Positions 16,378 through 25,743 of a DNA stretch of 64,000 nucleotides are shown here, in pieces. The stretch lies in NCBI GenBank assembly GCA_958295985.1, contig OY282432.1:2389001-2453000 (forward strand), in the 5' to 3' direction. The translations under genes and the position numbers were made by a program. The notes under the pieces were generated by a model. That model was not told where the DNA came from. It worked only from the letters and a program-made list of their open reading frames with translations, and did no database searches. Each line of letters begins with the position of its first letter. Position 1 is the first letter of the stretch. The DNA comes from an uncultured Candidatus Binatia bacterium. Lineage in GTDB: Bacteria; Desulfobacterota; Binatia; UBA9968; JAJDTQ01.

Positions 16378-17634
16378 ATGACTCTGCGTGGACAAGGGCC
16401 TCTGTCGTCCTACCGTATCCTGGACTTGACCGATGAGCTGGGCTTTCTTTGCGGCAAGACGCTGGGCGATCTGGGCGCCGACGTGGTCAAGGTGGAGCGT
16501 CCGGGCGGAGACGCCGCCCGATGCATCGGCCCGTATCTCGACGGTGAACGCGATTCGGAGAAGAGCCTCTACTGGTTCGCCTTCAACAACAACAAGCGCG
16601 GGATCACGCTGAACCTGGAGGCGCCCGAGGGACGGGCGCTGTTCAGGCGCCTGGTCGAGAAGGCGGACTTCGTCCTGGAGACTTTCCGGCCGGGCTATCT
16701 CGAAGGGATCGGTTTCGGGCACGACGTCATCCGGGCCGCCAACCCCGACACGGTGCTGGTGTCCATCACGCCGTTCGGCCTGACCGGCCCCTACAGCCGC
16801 TATCGGGCCACGGACATCGAGATCATGGCCATGAGCGGCTGTATGTCGCTCACCGGCGACCCGGACAAGCCGCCGCTGCGGGTGACCTTCCCCCAGTCCT
16901 ATCAGTGGACCGGCTCCTACGCCGCCATGGCGGCCCTGGTGGCCCATACCCAGCGCAGGCGCACCGGCCGGGGCGAGCACGTGGACGTGTCGGCCCAGGC
17001 GTGCATGCTCTGGGGCTTCTCCCACGCCCATACCTTCTGGGACCTCAACCGGTCCGTGGAGAAGCGGGCCGGCTCCTTCATGACCGGGCGCACCATCACC
17101 GGCGCCAAGATGCGGGTGTTCTGGCCCTGCACGGACGGGTACCTGAACTTCATCATCTACGGCGGCGAGGCCGGCCGCAAGACCAACCAGGCGTTGGTGG
17201 AGTGGATGGCCGAGAAGGGGGAGGCGCCCGCGTTCCTGCTGGAAAAGGACTGGCGCACGTTCAACATCGAGCAGGTGACCCAGGACGAGATCGACGTCAT
17301 GGAGGAGCCCATCGCCGAGTTCTTCACCAAGGTCACCAAGCAGGAGTTCTTCGAGGCGGTGACCGGGCGCGGCATGCTGGGCTATCCCGTGTCCACGGCC
17401 CAGGAACTCCTCGCCGACCCGCAGCTCAAGGCGCGGGAGTTCTGGCAGGAGGTGGAGCATCCCGAGCTTGAGCGCTCCCTCACCTACCCGGGAGGATTCG
17501 CCCGTTTCTCGGAGTTCCCGTGTCGGATCTACCGCCGGGCGCCGCTCATCGGCGAGCACAACCGGGAGATTTACGGGGAGTTGGGTCTGGCCGCGGACGA
17601 GTTGGCCCGGCTGGAGAAGGAGGGGGTTATCTAG
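16378..17634 (+). CDS. CaiB/BaiF family (class III) CoA-transferase
   Basis: A 418-aa family III CoA-transferase, which moves CoA between carboxylic acids through an aspartyl-CoA thioester. The first domain opens with YRILDLTDELGFLCGKTLGD, LGADVVKVERPGGD is the CoA-binding strand, and YRATDIEIMAMSG (about 143-155) contains the expected catalytic Asp. The C-terminal GEHNREIYGELG is characteristic. It is the first of two adjacent but divergent paralogues, which could form a heteromeric enzyme or serve two substrates. Confidence 0.92.
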   Translation: MTLRGQGPLSSYRILDLTDELGFLCGKTLGDLGADVVKVERPGGDAARCIGPYLDGERDSEKSLYWFAFNNNKRGITLNLEAPEGRALFRRLVEKADFVLETFRPGYLEGIGFGHDVIRAANPDTVLVSITPFGLTGPYSRYRATDIEIMAMSGCMSLTGDPDKPPLRVTFPQSYQWTGSYAAMAALVAHTQRRRTGRGEHVDVSAQACMLWGFSHAHTFWDLNRSVEKRAGSFMTGRTITGAKMRVFWPCTDGYLNFIIYGGEAGRKTNQALVEWMAEKGEAPAFLLEKDWRTFNIEQVTQDEIDVMEEPIAEFFTKVTKQEFFEAVTGRGMLGYPVSTAQELLADPQLKAREFWQEVEHPELERSLTYPGGFARFSEFPCRIYRRAPLIGEHNREIYGELGLAADELARLEKEGVI

Positions 17635-17656
17635 TGTCTTTGCGTGGTATCCGGGC

Positions 17657-17681
17657 ACGGGCAGGTTTGAAACTCGCCCGT
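17657..17681. repeat. palindromic intergenic element, copy 1
   Basis: Imperfect palindrome of the form ACGGGC-AG-GTTT-G-AAAC-TC-GCCCGT between the two CoA-transferase genes. Related GGGCGGGTTT/AAACCCGCCC palindromes occur at 47419-47446 and 55222-55242, each outside coding regions. The set looks like a dispersed family of short hairpins. Confidence 0.5.
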
Positions 17682-17722
17682 GTTGCGGGCGCGGTCAACG
17701 GATACATGGGGATGGAAGGGTT

Positions 17723-18937
17723 ATGAAAGCATTGGAAGGTCTCAAGGTGGTGGAGTTTGCCGCGTACGCGGCCGGGCCGGTGGTGGGCAAGCATCTCGTG
17801 GACCAGGGGGCCACCGTGGTGCACCTGGAGTCGCGGATACGTCCCGACGGCTTCCGCACCCATTATCCTCCGTACAAGGACAACATCCACGGCCTCAATC
17901 GGTCCGGCCTGTTCGCGCTGTGCAACAGCGAGAAGCTGGGCATCACCCTCAACCTGAAGAAGGGCACGGAAGCCACGGCGCTGGCCAGGCGCATCGCCGG
18001 CTGGGCGGACGTTCTGGTGGAGAACTTCAGTCCCGGCACCATGGGGCGGTTGGGCCTGGGCTACGAGACCCTCAGCGAGGTCAACCCGAAGCTCATCATG
18101 CTGAGCAGTTCGAACCTGGGACAGAGCGGACCCCACGCGCATCACCCGGGTTTCGGCTCCCAGCTTTCGTCTCTGGCCGGCTTCACCAATCTCACCGGGT
18201 ACCGGGACGGCTCGCCCCAGATCCTGTACGGTCCCTACATCGACTACATCGCCGTGGGCTACGGCGTGGTGGCGGTGCTGGCGGCGTTGGAGTATCGGGA
18301 TACCACCGGCCGCGGGCAGCACATCGACCTGGCGCAGTACGAAACCGGGCTCCAGTACATCGCGCCGCTGCTGCTGGACTACACGGTCAACGGCCGTACG
18401 GCCATGCGTGACGGCAACCGCCATCCCGAGGCCGTGCCCCACGGCGCGTTTCCCTGCGCCGGCGATGACAACTGGTGCGTTCTCAGCGTGGCGTCGGACG
18501 AGCAGTGGCGGGCGCTGTGCCAGGCCATGGACCGCCCGGAGTGGGGCGGCCGGGACGAGTACGCCACCGCCGAGCGGAGGCGGACTCGCGTCGACGAACT
18601 GGAAGCGCGGATCGGCGAGTGGACCCGTCGATTCGAAGCCCGGGAGCTGCTGGACAAACTCCAGGCCGCGGGTGTCCCCGCAGGCGTGGTGAACGGCATG
18701 GAGCAGATCTACGACGACCCGCAGCTCGTGCACAGGGGCCAGTGGAACCGGATGGACCACCCGGAGATCGGCGCCATGTCGTACCAGCGCGCGCCCTTCA
18801 CCCTGTCCGAAAGCACCGGCGGCCCCGACCGCAGAGACCCGTTGCTGGGCGAGCACAACGCGTACTTCTACCGGGAGCTGCTGGGGCTCTCGGAGGACGA
18901 GTTCGAGACGCTCACGCGCGAGGGGGTCATCGATTAG
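17723..18937 (+). CDS. CaiB/BaiF family (class III) CoA-transferase
   Basis: A 404-aa second family III CoA-transferase. N-terminal VVEFAAYAAGPVVGKHL, then GATVVHLES and NLKKGTEA-type strand, and C-terminal LLGEHNAYFYRELLGL are diagnostic. The segment where the family normally has its catalytic Asp reads HHPGFGSQLSSLAGF, without an obvious Asp at that place, so activity may depend on pairing with the upstream paralogue; this is inference from motif comparison only. Start follows GGAAGGG. Six bases separate it from the JAMM peptidase gene. Confidence 0.9.
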   Translation: MKALEGLKVVEFAAYAAGPVVGKHLVDQGATVVHLESRIRPDGFRTHYPPYKDNIHGLNRSGLFALCNSEKLGITLNLKKGTEATALARRIAGWADVLVENFSPGTMGRLGLGYETLSEVNPKLIMLSSSNLGQSGPHAHHPGFGSQLSSLAGFTNLTGYRDGSPQILYGPYIDYIAVGYGVVAVLAALEYRDTTGRGQHIDLAQYETGLQYIAPLLLDYTVNGRTAMRDGNRHPEAVPHGAFPCAGDDNWCVLSVASDEQWRALCQAMDRPEWGGRDEYATAERRRTRVDELEARIGEWTRRFEARELLDKLQAAGVPAGVVNGMEQIYDDPQLVHRGQWNRMDHPEIGAMSYQRAPFTLSESTGGPDRRDPLLGEHNAYFYRELLGLSEDEFETLTREGVID

Positions 18938-18943
18938 GTCGTT

Positions 18944-19411
18944 ATGTTCGTGCTGAACGAAGCGGCCCTGGCCGCCATTGCCGAACACGCGAAGGCGACG
19001 TATCCGGAAGAGTGCTGCGGGGTCATCCTCAGTGGTGACGGGGGCGACGAGGTCCACCGGCTCGCCAACGTTCAAGACAGGCTGCACGCCACCGACCCCC
19101 GGACGTTCCTCAGGGACGCCCGGACGGCCTACACCATGGACCCGAAGGAGCTGGAGGCGGTCCTGGAGGAGGCGGAGCGCAGGGGCCTGTCCTTCAAGGC
19201 CCTCTACCACTCCCACCCCGACCACGACGCCTACTTCTCCGCGGAGGACAGGGCCTGCGCCACGCCCTTCGGCGAACCCACCTACCCGGACACGACCCAG
19301 GTCGTCATATCGGTCATGAGCGGCAGCGTCGGCCGGGTGGCGGCCTATGCGTGGAGTCCGCAGGCCGGTGACTTCGTCGAGGTCGCCTTGAAGACAGATC
19401 CGGCCCGTTGA
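18944..19411 (+). CDS. JAMM/MPN (M67) family metallopeptidase
   Basis: A 155-aa single-domain JAB1/MPN zinc peptidase. The catalytic Glu lies in PEECCGVI (about 22-29) and the metal signature HSHPDHDAYFSAED (about 89-102) is intact. Bacterial versions cleave ubiquitin-like sulfur carriers or process other C-terminal tails; no ThiS/MoaD-like carrier is nearby. It is tightly linked to the CoA-transferase gene, but a functional link is not evident. Confidence 0.85.
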   Translation: MFVLNEAALAAIAEHAKATYPEECCGVILSGDGGDEVHRLANVQDRLHATDPRTFLRDARTAYTMDPKELEAVLEEAERRGLSFKALYHSHPDHDAYFSAEDRACATPFGEPTYPDTTQVVISVMSGSVGRVAAYAWSPQAGDFVEVALKTDPAR

Positions 19412-19513
19412 CAGCGCCGTTTCCCGCGTGGCCGGGTACGGGCCACGCTGCCGAATTTCAAAGTTTGAAATGCCGGTTCAAGGCTGTTACCTTGCAGGCC
19501 TGGGAGAGGGGTC

Positions 19514-19798
19514 GTGCGGAATGATCTGAGACTTTTCCTGAAGGCCGGGGATGAGGTGAAGCACAACCGCTACCTCCAGTGGGGCGTTGGCGTCGTAGAG
19601 GAGGTGGTGACTTCCAGGGTACCCGGCGGCACCTGTCTTGCCCGCATCCGCTTTCAGGACGGCCGGCTCCGTGTCTTCCACAACGACCTGGACAACGAAA
19701 GCTGCTGCTACTATTTCGGCATCCGGCACTACGACGACCCCGGCCGCAACGGCATACGCCGCCGGCTTCTGGCGTGCTTCGACCCCGATGAGTGCTGA
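19514..19798 (+). CDS. DUF3553 domain protein
   Basis: A 94-aa protein matching the DUF3553 pattern: AGDEVKHNRYLQWGVG, an RIRFQDG strand and a HNDLDN segment, similar to the small beta-barrel found at the C-termini of some UvrD/PcrA helicases. GTG start with an upstream GAGAGGG. Four Cys/His-containing positions (CCYYFG, C near the end) are noted but no metal site is claimed. Function unknown. Confidence 0.7.
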   Translation: MRNDLRLFLKAGDEVKHNRYLQWGVGVVEEVVTSRVPGGTCLARIRFQDGRLRVFHNDLDNESCCYYFGIRHYDDPGRNGIRRRLLACFDPDEC

Positions 19799-19969
19799 TC
19801 GACACCGCCTTTCTTCCAACGGCTTCCAATTCGGAGAAGACAACCCCTTCAACTACAGACCTCGGGCCAACGTGCACAGGAAGCAGCGGGCACGGAACCG
19901 TGACGCCGAGTCGTGGAGGATGGGGCGCCCAAGCCCATCTTCCACAAGACCGTGTGCCCCGAGGTCTAC

Positions 19970-20692
19970 CTACGACAGGTTGCCCTTGTAGAAGTCCACC
20001 GTCCGTTGCCAGGCGTCCGCGGCCGCCTCCGGGTGGTAGCGGTCGGCGTTGGTGTTGTTGTTGAAGGCGTGCCTGGCGCCGGGGTAGACCTTGAGGTCGA
20101 TGGTCTTGCCGGACCTGGCCAGCGCCTCTTTCAGGGGCTCGATGCCGGGCATGATGTTGGGATCGTCTTCGGCGTAGTTGCCCATCAGCGGGCAGGAGAC
20201 GTTGGCGACCTGCTCCAGGGGGTTGGGGTTGCGGCCGTAGTAGACCACCGCAGCGTTGAGGTCGTTGCACTTCGTGGCGAAGTTGAGGGACTGACCGCCG
20301 CCCCAGCAGTAACCCACGACCCCCACCTTGCCGTTGGCGAAGCCTTGACTCTTCAGGTACTGGAGGGCGCTCGTCAGGTCTTCCACGCAACCGTCGGGGT
20401 CCAGGCTCCGGATGGCGGCGATGGCGTCTTCCGACGTCCGGTACTGCGCGGTGCCGCCGGTGCGTTGGAGCAGGTCCGGCGCCAGCGCAGCGAAGCCTTC
20501 CCTGGCGAAATGCCGCGCCACATCCTTGATGTGGTCCACCAGACCGACGTTCTCGTGGATGACGATAACGGAGCCCAGACCGGCGCCGCCCTTGGGCCGC
20601 GACAGGTAACCGGTGCAGCTCCCGTACTCGACCCTCCCCGACTCCAGCTCGGGATCATTCTCATCGACGATATAGGGTATCGTGTCCACCAT
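19970..20692 (-). CDS. dienelactone hydrolase family protein
   Basis: A 240-aa alpha/beta hydrolase of the DLH type with a cysteine nucleophile in GYCWGG (about 128-133), Asp in NYAEDDPN and His in GARHAFNN. DLH enzymes open lactone rings in aromatic degradation, though relatives act on other esters. It is the last gene of a leftward set behind the TRAP transporter, which suggests it acts on the imported acid. Start at 20692 follows a GGAGG site. Confidence 0.88.
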   Translation of the reverse strand: MVDTIPYIVDENDPELESGRVEYGSCTGYLSRPKGGAGLGSVIVIHENVGLVDHIKDVARHFAREGFAALAPDLLQRTGGTAQYRTSEDAIAAIRSLDPDGCVEDLTSALQYLKSQGFANGKVGVVGYCWGGGQSLNFATKCNDLNAAVVYYGRNPNPLEQVANVSCPLMGNYAEDDPNIMPGIEPLKEALARSGKTIDLKVYPGARHAFNNNTNADRYHPEAAADAWQRTVDFYKGNLS

Positions 20693-20762
20693 GTCCGGGG
20701 TTCCTCCTTCGTGTGAGTGCCGGTTTCCTCGATTCGAAAATCGACGATGGCGACGGGTCCCG

Positions 20763-22934
20763 CTAGGCCGCGGCCAACCGCGACCCCCGCCTTCTCCTTT
20801 GCATCAGATACAGGCCGGCGAAAAGGACCCAGGCGCCGAACTGGACGGTCATGCGCAACGAATCCGTCGCGCCCGCGATCAGGTCCGGCCGGAAGGCGGC
20901 GATGCAGATGAGCATCAGCATGACCCGCTCGGGCCAGCCGCACCGGTCGGCGAAGAACCCCTGCATGGCCGCGGCAAAGGCCATCATGGCCACCAAGCCG
21001 TTCACGATGACCCACAAGACCCGGAACGTGTCGGTCAGCCAGATGATGGCGCCGTCGGGCCCTACGCCGGCGATCAACAGAAGCTCCAGATTGAAGATGA
21101 ACACGAACGGCAGCACCGCGGTGCGCAGGTCGTAGGTGAACCCCTGGAGGCCGGTCTTGATGGGCTCGGAGCCGGCGATGGCGGACGCCGCGAAGGCCGC
21201 CAAGCCCACCGGCGGCGTGTCGTCGGCAAGGATGCCGAAGTAGAAGACGAACAGATGGGCCGCCAGCACCGGGATCACCAGGCCTGCCTGCCCGCCCAGG
21301 GTGACGATTACCGGCGCCGTCAGGGTGGCCATGACGATGTAGTTGGCGGTGGTGGGGAGGCCCATGCCCAGGATCAGGCTGGTGAGGGCGGTCAGGAGCA
21401 GCATGAGCACCACGTTGCCCAGGGAGATGATCTCGATGGCCTCGATGAACCGGCTGCTGAGACCCGTGAGGGTGACGGTGCCCACGATGATGCCCGCGGC
21501 CGCGGTGGCCACCGCGATGGGCGCCATGTTGCGGGCACCGGACACGCAGCCTTGCAGTATCTCGCGGATGCTCAGGGCCGCACCCTGCAACACCGCCTGC
21601 GCGAGTGAGCCGGAGTCCGGGTCGCCCGGCGCGGGTCGAAGGACCGCGGAACAGCTCTGCACGACTCTCTGGATGACCATGATGACCAGGGTCAGCAGAA
21701 TGGCGTTGAACGCCGCCGAGACCGCGGAGAACCTGAGGACGACCAGCGTGTAGATCAGCGCCAGGATGGGGATCAGGAAGTGGATTCCCTTGAGGAACGT
21801 GGGCCAGAATCGCGGCAGCTCTTCTTCCGGCAGGGCGGTGAGGTCCAGCTTCATCGCTTCCAGGTGCACCACGTAGAGCAGCGCGATATAGGAAAGCACC
21901 GCGGGGATGGCCGCGGCGGTGACGATGTCGATGTACGGCAGCCCCAGGAACTCGGCCATGATGAAGGCCGCGGCTCCCATGACCGGAGGCAGGAGTTGCC
22001 CGTTGGTGCTGGCGCCCACCTCCACCGCGCCGGCCTTGTAGGCCGGCAGTCCCACCCGCTTCATGAGCGGTATGGTGAAGGTGCCCGTGGTGGCCACGTT
22101 GGCGATGGATGATCCCGACACCATGCCGGTCAGGCCCGACGCCAAGACCGCGGCCTTGGCCGGTCCGCCGCGGAAGCGCCCCAGCATGGCGAAAGCCACC
22201 TGCACGAAGTATTCCGCGGCTCCCGCCCGCTCCAGCAGCGCGCCGAACAGCACGAACAGAAAGACGAAGTCGGTGGAGACCCCCAGCGGCACGCCCCAGA
22301 TGCCGCTGTCCGAGAGATACATGTGGTCCACCACGAAATCGAGGGGGATGCCGGGGTGGGCGAGGAACCTCGGCAGGTGCGGGCCGATGAAGCAGTAGAG
22401 CAGAAAGACCGCGGCCAGCGCCGGGAGCGCCAGTCCCAGGGAGCGGCGCGCCGACTCCAGCAGTAGCAGGATGAACGCCGCTCCGACGTAGACGTCCCGG
22501 GTCAGCGGGAGACCGGAACGCTCTATGATCCCGACGTAGTCCCAGGCCAGGTAGACCGTGCCGCAGCCGGCCAGGGCCGCGATGACGAAGTCGTACCACG
22601 GAATCTTTACCGGGTCGCGCTTGCGCCGTCCCGGAAACAACTGCTGCATCAGGACATGGAAACGCTCCAGCGTCGCAGCCCGCCGTATGGCCGGGAAGGC
22701 CAGATAGACCAGCAGTACGGCGAAGGTCAGGTGAATGCTGCGGGCGATGATGGAGTTGATGGGCCGGTAGGCGATGTAGAGCTGGAAAAGGGACCAGCAA
22801 AGCGCCAGCACCCAGAGGAACCCTCCGATGGCGCCGCCCGGAGAGCGGGTCTTCCCCTCGCCTTCGCCCAACTCGGCCAACGCTTCGAGATCGACGGCTT
22901 CGCTGGCAGTCTCGCCGGATTCGGAAGGATTCAC
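20763..22934 (-). CDS. TRAP transporter permease, fused small and large subunits
   Basis: A 723-aa inner-membrane protein in which the 4-TM small subunit and 12-TM large subunit are one chain, as is usual for TAXI-type TRAP systems. The large-subunit core carries conserved segments such as GLTGMVSGSSIANVATTGTF and SLILGMGLPTTANYIVMATL. It imports organic acids using the ion gradient. GTG start at 22934. It lies 118 bp downstream of its binding protein and 70 bp before the dienelactone hydrolase gene. Confidence 0.93.
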   Translation of the reverse strand: MNPSESGETASEAVDLEALAELGEGEGKTRSPGGAIGGFLWVLALCWSLFQLYIAYRPINSIIARSIHLTFAVLLVYLAFPAIRRAATLERFHVLMQQLFPGRRKRDPVKIPWYDFVIAALAGCGTVYLAWDYVGIIERSGLPLTRDVYVGAAFILLLLESARRSLGLALPALAAVFLLYCFIGPHLPRFLAHPGIPLDFVVDHMYLSDSGIWGVPLGVSTDFVFLFVLFGALLERAGAAEYFVQVAFAMLGRFRGGPAKAAVLASGLTGMVSGSSIANVATTGTFTIPLMKRVGLPAYKAGAVEVGASTNGQLLPPVMGAAAFIMAEFLGLPYIDIVTAAAIPAVLSYIALLYVVHLEAMKLDLTALPEEELPRFWPTFLKGIHFLIPILALIYTLVVLRFSAVSAAFNAILLTLVIMVIQRVVQSCSAVLRPAPGDPDSGSLAQAVLQGAALSIREILQGCVSGARNMAPIAVATAAAGIIVGTVTLTGLSSRFIEAIEIISLGNVVLMLLLTALTSLILGMGLPTTANYIVMATLTAPVIVTLGGQAGLVIPVLAAHLFVFYFGILADDTPPVGLAAFAASAIAGSEPIKTGLQGFTYDLRTAVLPFVFIFNLELLLIAGVGPDGAIIWLTDTFRVLWVIVNGLVAMMAFAAAMQGFFADRCGWPERVMLMLICIAAFRPDLIAGATDSLRMTVQFGAWVLFAGLYLMQRRRRGSRLAAA

Positions 22935-23052
22935 AGGGATGCCTTGCTCGCGGCCTTTACCATTCGTGGGTCGGTTAAGTGAACGGGCTCGGGGCCGGCC
23001 GCGGCTGAGCCGGCCCCGAGCCGTGAGTCATCTCCACAAGGGTCAGGACCGG

Positions 23053-24018
23053 TTACATCCAGCCCTTTTCCTTGTAGTACTTCGTCGCTCCCGGATGCAT
23101 CGGCGCCGAGAGACCCTTGAGCATGTCCTTCGGGTTCAGGACCTTGAACGCGGGGTGCAGGCCGCGGAGCGTGTCCAGGTTCTCGAACACGGTCTTCACC
23201 ACCGAGTAGACCTGGTCGGCCGGCTCCTTGTCGCCGGTCACGAAGGTCGCCTTGACCGCGTAGGTCGGGACGTCCTTGTCCACGCCCTTGTAGATGCCGC
23301 CCGGGATCGTCGTCATGACGTAGTAGGAGTTGTCCGCCACGAGTTTCTGGATCGCCGGTGTGTTCACCGGGATCATGGAGATGGCGGTGCTGTTGGCGAT
23401 CTCGAGGCCGCCGCCCCAGGGATTGCCCACGGTGTAGAAGAACGCGTCGATCTTCTTGTCCACCAGCGCGCGGTTGGCCTCGTGCTGTTGCAGCCCTTCA
23501 GCCTTGATGTCCTTGTCCTTGTCGATGCCCGAGAGCCGCAGCACGTCACGGGCGTTGCCCCGCTGTCCCGATCCGGGGTTGCCGATGTTCACGCGCTTGC
23601 CCTTGAGGTCCGCGATGGACTTGATCCCCGTGTCCTTGCGGGTGACGATCATGATCGTTTCGGGATGCGCGCTGAAGACCGTGCGCAGGTTTTTCTGGGG
23701 TTTGCCTTTCCAGTTGTTCATGCCGTTGGCGGCCTGCCAGACGCGGTCCGACTGGGCCACGCCGTAGTTCAGCAGCCCCCGCTTGATGGCGTTGATGTTG
23801 AACACCGATCCGAGGGCCGGCCGGCCGATGCAGTTGTAGCCCTTGCTGCCCAGCTTGTCGTTGATGATCTTGCAGACGTTGAGGGCCACCTGGTAGTAGA
23901 CGCCGGTGGTGGAGCCGCCGCCGACCACCAGGAAGTTCTGCGCCGCCGCATTCTTCGCCGTCATGGCCAGGCTGCTGCACAGCACGAGACCGAGCGTGAA
24001 CAAGAGTAAACGTTTCAT
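23053..24018 (-). CDS. TAXI family TRAP transporter solute-binding protein
   Basis: A 321-aa periplasmic protein with a signal peptide (residues 1-26) followed by LVVGGGSTTGVYYQVALNVC, the typical start of TAXI binding proteins. GKRVNIGNPGSGQRGNARDV is the ligand-binding loop. Strong GGAGG site before the ATG at 24018. It pairs with the fused permease downstream. Ligands of this class range from glutamate to dicarboxylates and are not predictable here. Confidence 0.92.
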   Translation of the reverse strand: MKRLLLFTLGLVLCSSLAMTAKNAAAQNFLVVGGGSTTGVYYQVALNVCKIINDKLGSKGYNCIGRPALGSVFNINAIKRGLLNYGVAQSDRVWQAANGMNNWKGKPQKNLRTVFSAHPETIMIVTRKDTGIKSIADLKGKRVNIGNPGSGQRGNARDVLRLSGIDKDKDIKAEGLQQHEANRALVDKKIDAFFYTVGNPWGGGLEIANSTAISMIPVNTPAIQKLVADNSYYVMTTIPGGIYKGVDKDVPTYAVKATFVTGDKEPADQVYSVVKTVFENLDTLRGLHPAFKVLNPKDMLKGLSAPMHPGATKYYKEKGWM

Positions 24019-24369
24019 GGGATCCTCCTTGGACGTTAGGGTTTAGGTCGTCTGACCTTCTTCCGGGCCAACAGCCGTGTCCATGCCACATCAGGTGCGG
24101 CAATGCAACAGGACTTTTTCGGAACGGGTCTTTTACCAAGTAGCCACGTTCCCGGGGCGAACGAAGGATGCGCCGCAACGAGTTGTCATGCAAGCGGGTT
24201 CCAGGGTCCGGCGCGCATGCGCGGGGGCCGTCGGCGGAACCGTGAGTGGATATTTCCGGCGTCCTGGGATACGTATCTACGAAGCCCCGGGGATCCGGGT
24301 ACCCCGCCCCAAGGTGTTTCACGGTAGCGACGTCCGCGGACCGGGGGCATCCAGAGGAAGGAAGACGGA
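24019..24369. other. divergent intergenic region
   Basis: About 350 bp between the leftward TRAP operon and the rightward glutamine synthetase-like gene. It must contain both promoters; no confident -35/-10 pair, operator or hairpin was found by eye, and no plausible coding sequence is present. Confidence 0.4.
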
Positions 24370-25743
24370 GTGGCTGAAGTCACCGGCATGCTCGACGTTG
24401 CTCGACTGGAGGAAGCCGTGGCCGCGGGCCGGGTGGACACCGTGCTGATGGCGTTCACCGACCTCTACGGCCGGTTCATGGGGAAGCGCCTGGACGCGGG
24501 CTTCTTCCTGGACAACGCGGTATCGGAGGGCACCCACGCGTGCGACTATCTCCTGACCGCGGACATGGAGATGGAGCCGGTGCAGGGATACCGGTTGGCC
24601 AACTGGACGCGGGGTTACGGCGACTTCCATCTGGCCCCCGACCTGAGCACCCTGAGGCGCCTGAGCTGGCAGGAGAAAACCGCCATGGTGCTCTGCGACG
24701 TGCGGCACAACGCCTCCCATGACCTGGTGGCGGAAGCGCCGCGGTCCATCCTGCGACGGCAGCTGGAGGGGCTCCGCGGCATGGGGTTCGAGGCCATGGC
24801 GGCGTCGGAGCTGGAGTATTACCTTTTCGAGGACCCGTACCGGCAGGCGGCGGCAAAGAACTACCACGATCTGACGCCCGCCGGCGGCTACATCGAGGAC
24901 TACCACGTGCTCCAGGGTTTTCGGGAGGAAGGGTTCCAGGGCGCGGTGCGGCGCCACCTGCGGGATTCGGGAGTGCCGGTGGAGAGCTCCAAGGGCGAGT
25001 GGGGGCCGGGCCAGCACGAGCTCAACGTGCGCTACTGCGACGTGCTCACCATGGCCGACCGCCACTGCGTTTACAAGGAGTGCCTGAAGGAGGTGGCGGA
25101 GCAGATGGGGTTGAGCGTCACCTTCATGGCCAAGTACGCCGCGGAACTGGCGGGCTCGAGCTGCCACGTGCACCTGAGCCTGTGGCGCGACCGCGGCAAC
25201 GCCTTTGCCGGAACCGGCGGACCGGATACGTTCTCCGACGTGTTCCGCTGGTTCCTTGGGGGATGGCTGACGCACCTGGCCGAGACCATGGTGTTCTACG
25301 CGCCCACCATCAACTCCTACAAGCGCTACCGGGCGGAGTCCTGGGCGCCCACCGGCATCGCCTGGAGCCTCGACAACCGCACCGCCGGGTTCCGGGTGGT
25401 GGGGCAGGGGAACGGCTGCCGCATCGAGTGCCGGGTGCCGGGGGCGGACTGCAACCCCTACCTCGCCTATGCCGCGGCCCTGGCCGCGGGCATGGACGGC
25501 ATCCGGCGCCGGACCGAGCCGCCGTCCGCGTTCGACGGCAACCTGTACGCGGCCGGCGACGTGCCGCAGGTGCCGGGGTCCCTGGGGGAGGCCGTCGAGC
25601 TGTTCGAGGCCAGCGAGTTCTGTCGCGAGAGCTTCGGCGCGGAGGTGGTGGAGCACTACGCCCATTTCTTCCGCACCGAGGACGGGAAGTACCGCGAGGC
25701 GGTTACCGACTGGGAAAGGAAACGCTATTTCGAAAGGATCTGA
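24370..25743 (+). CDS. glutamine synthetase family protein (PuuA-like)
   Basis: A 457-aa protein with the complete glutamine-synthetase fold. LEYYLFEDPY and the GQHELNVRYCD segment supply metal-binding residues, SSCHVHLSLW holds the conserved His, and NRTAGFRVVG the phosphate-binding Arg. The length and adjacency to a PuuD-like hydrolase fit gamma-glutamyl-amine ligases rather than ammonia-assimilating GlnA. GTG start at 24370 with a GAGGAAGG site upstream. The amine substrate is not predictable. Confidence 0.88.
   Translation: MAEVTGMLDVARLEEAVAAGRVDTVLMAFTDLYGRFMGKRLDAGFFLDNAVSEGTHACDYLLTADMEMEPVQGYRLANWTRGYGDFHLAPDLSTLRRLSWQEKTAMVLCDVRHNASHDLVAEAPRSILRRQLEGLRGMGFEAMAASELEYYLFEDPYRQAAAKNYHDLTPAGGYIEDYHVLQGFREEGFQGAVRRHLRDSGVPVESSKGEWGPGQHELNVRYCDVLTMADRHCVYKECLKEVAEQMGLSVTFMAKYAAELAGSSCHVHLSLWRDRGNAFAGTGGPDTFSDVFRWFLGGWLTHLAETMVFYAPTINSYKRYRAESWAPTGIAWSLDNRTAGFRVVGQGNGCRIECRVPGADCNPYLAYAAALAAGMDGIRRRTEPPSAFDGNLYAAGDVPQVPGSLGEAVELFEASEFCRESFGAEVVEHYAHFFRTEDGKYREAVTDWERKRYFERI

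Noticed and set aside
20374..22800. 808-codon leftward frame overlapping the TRAP permease
   Set aside because: Shadow of the permease and hydrolase genes in a different phase; only its last part is the dienelactone hydrolase out of frame.
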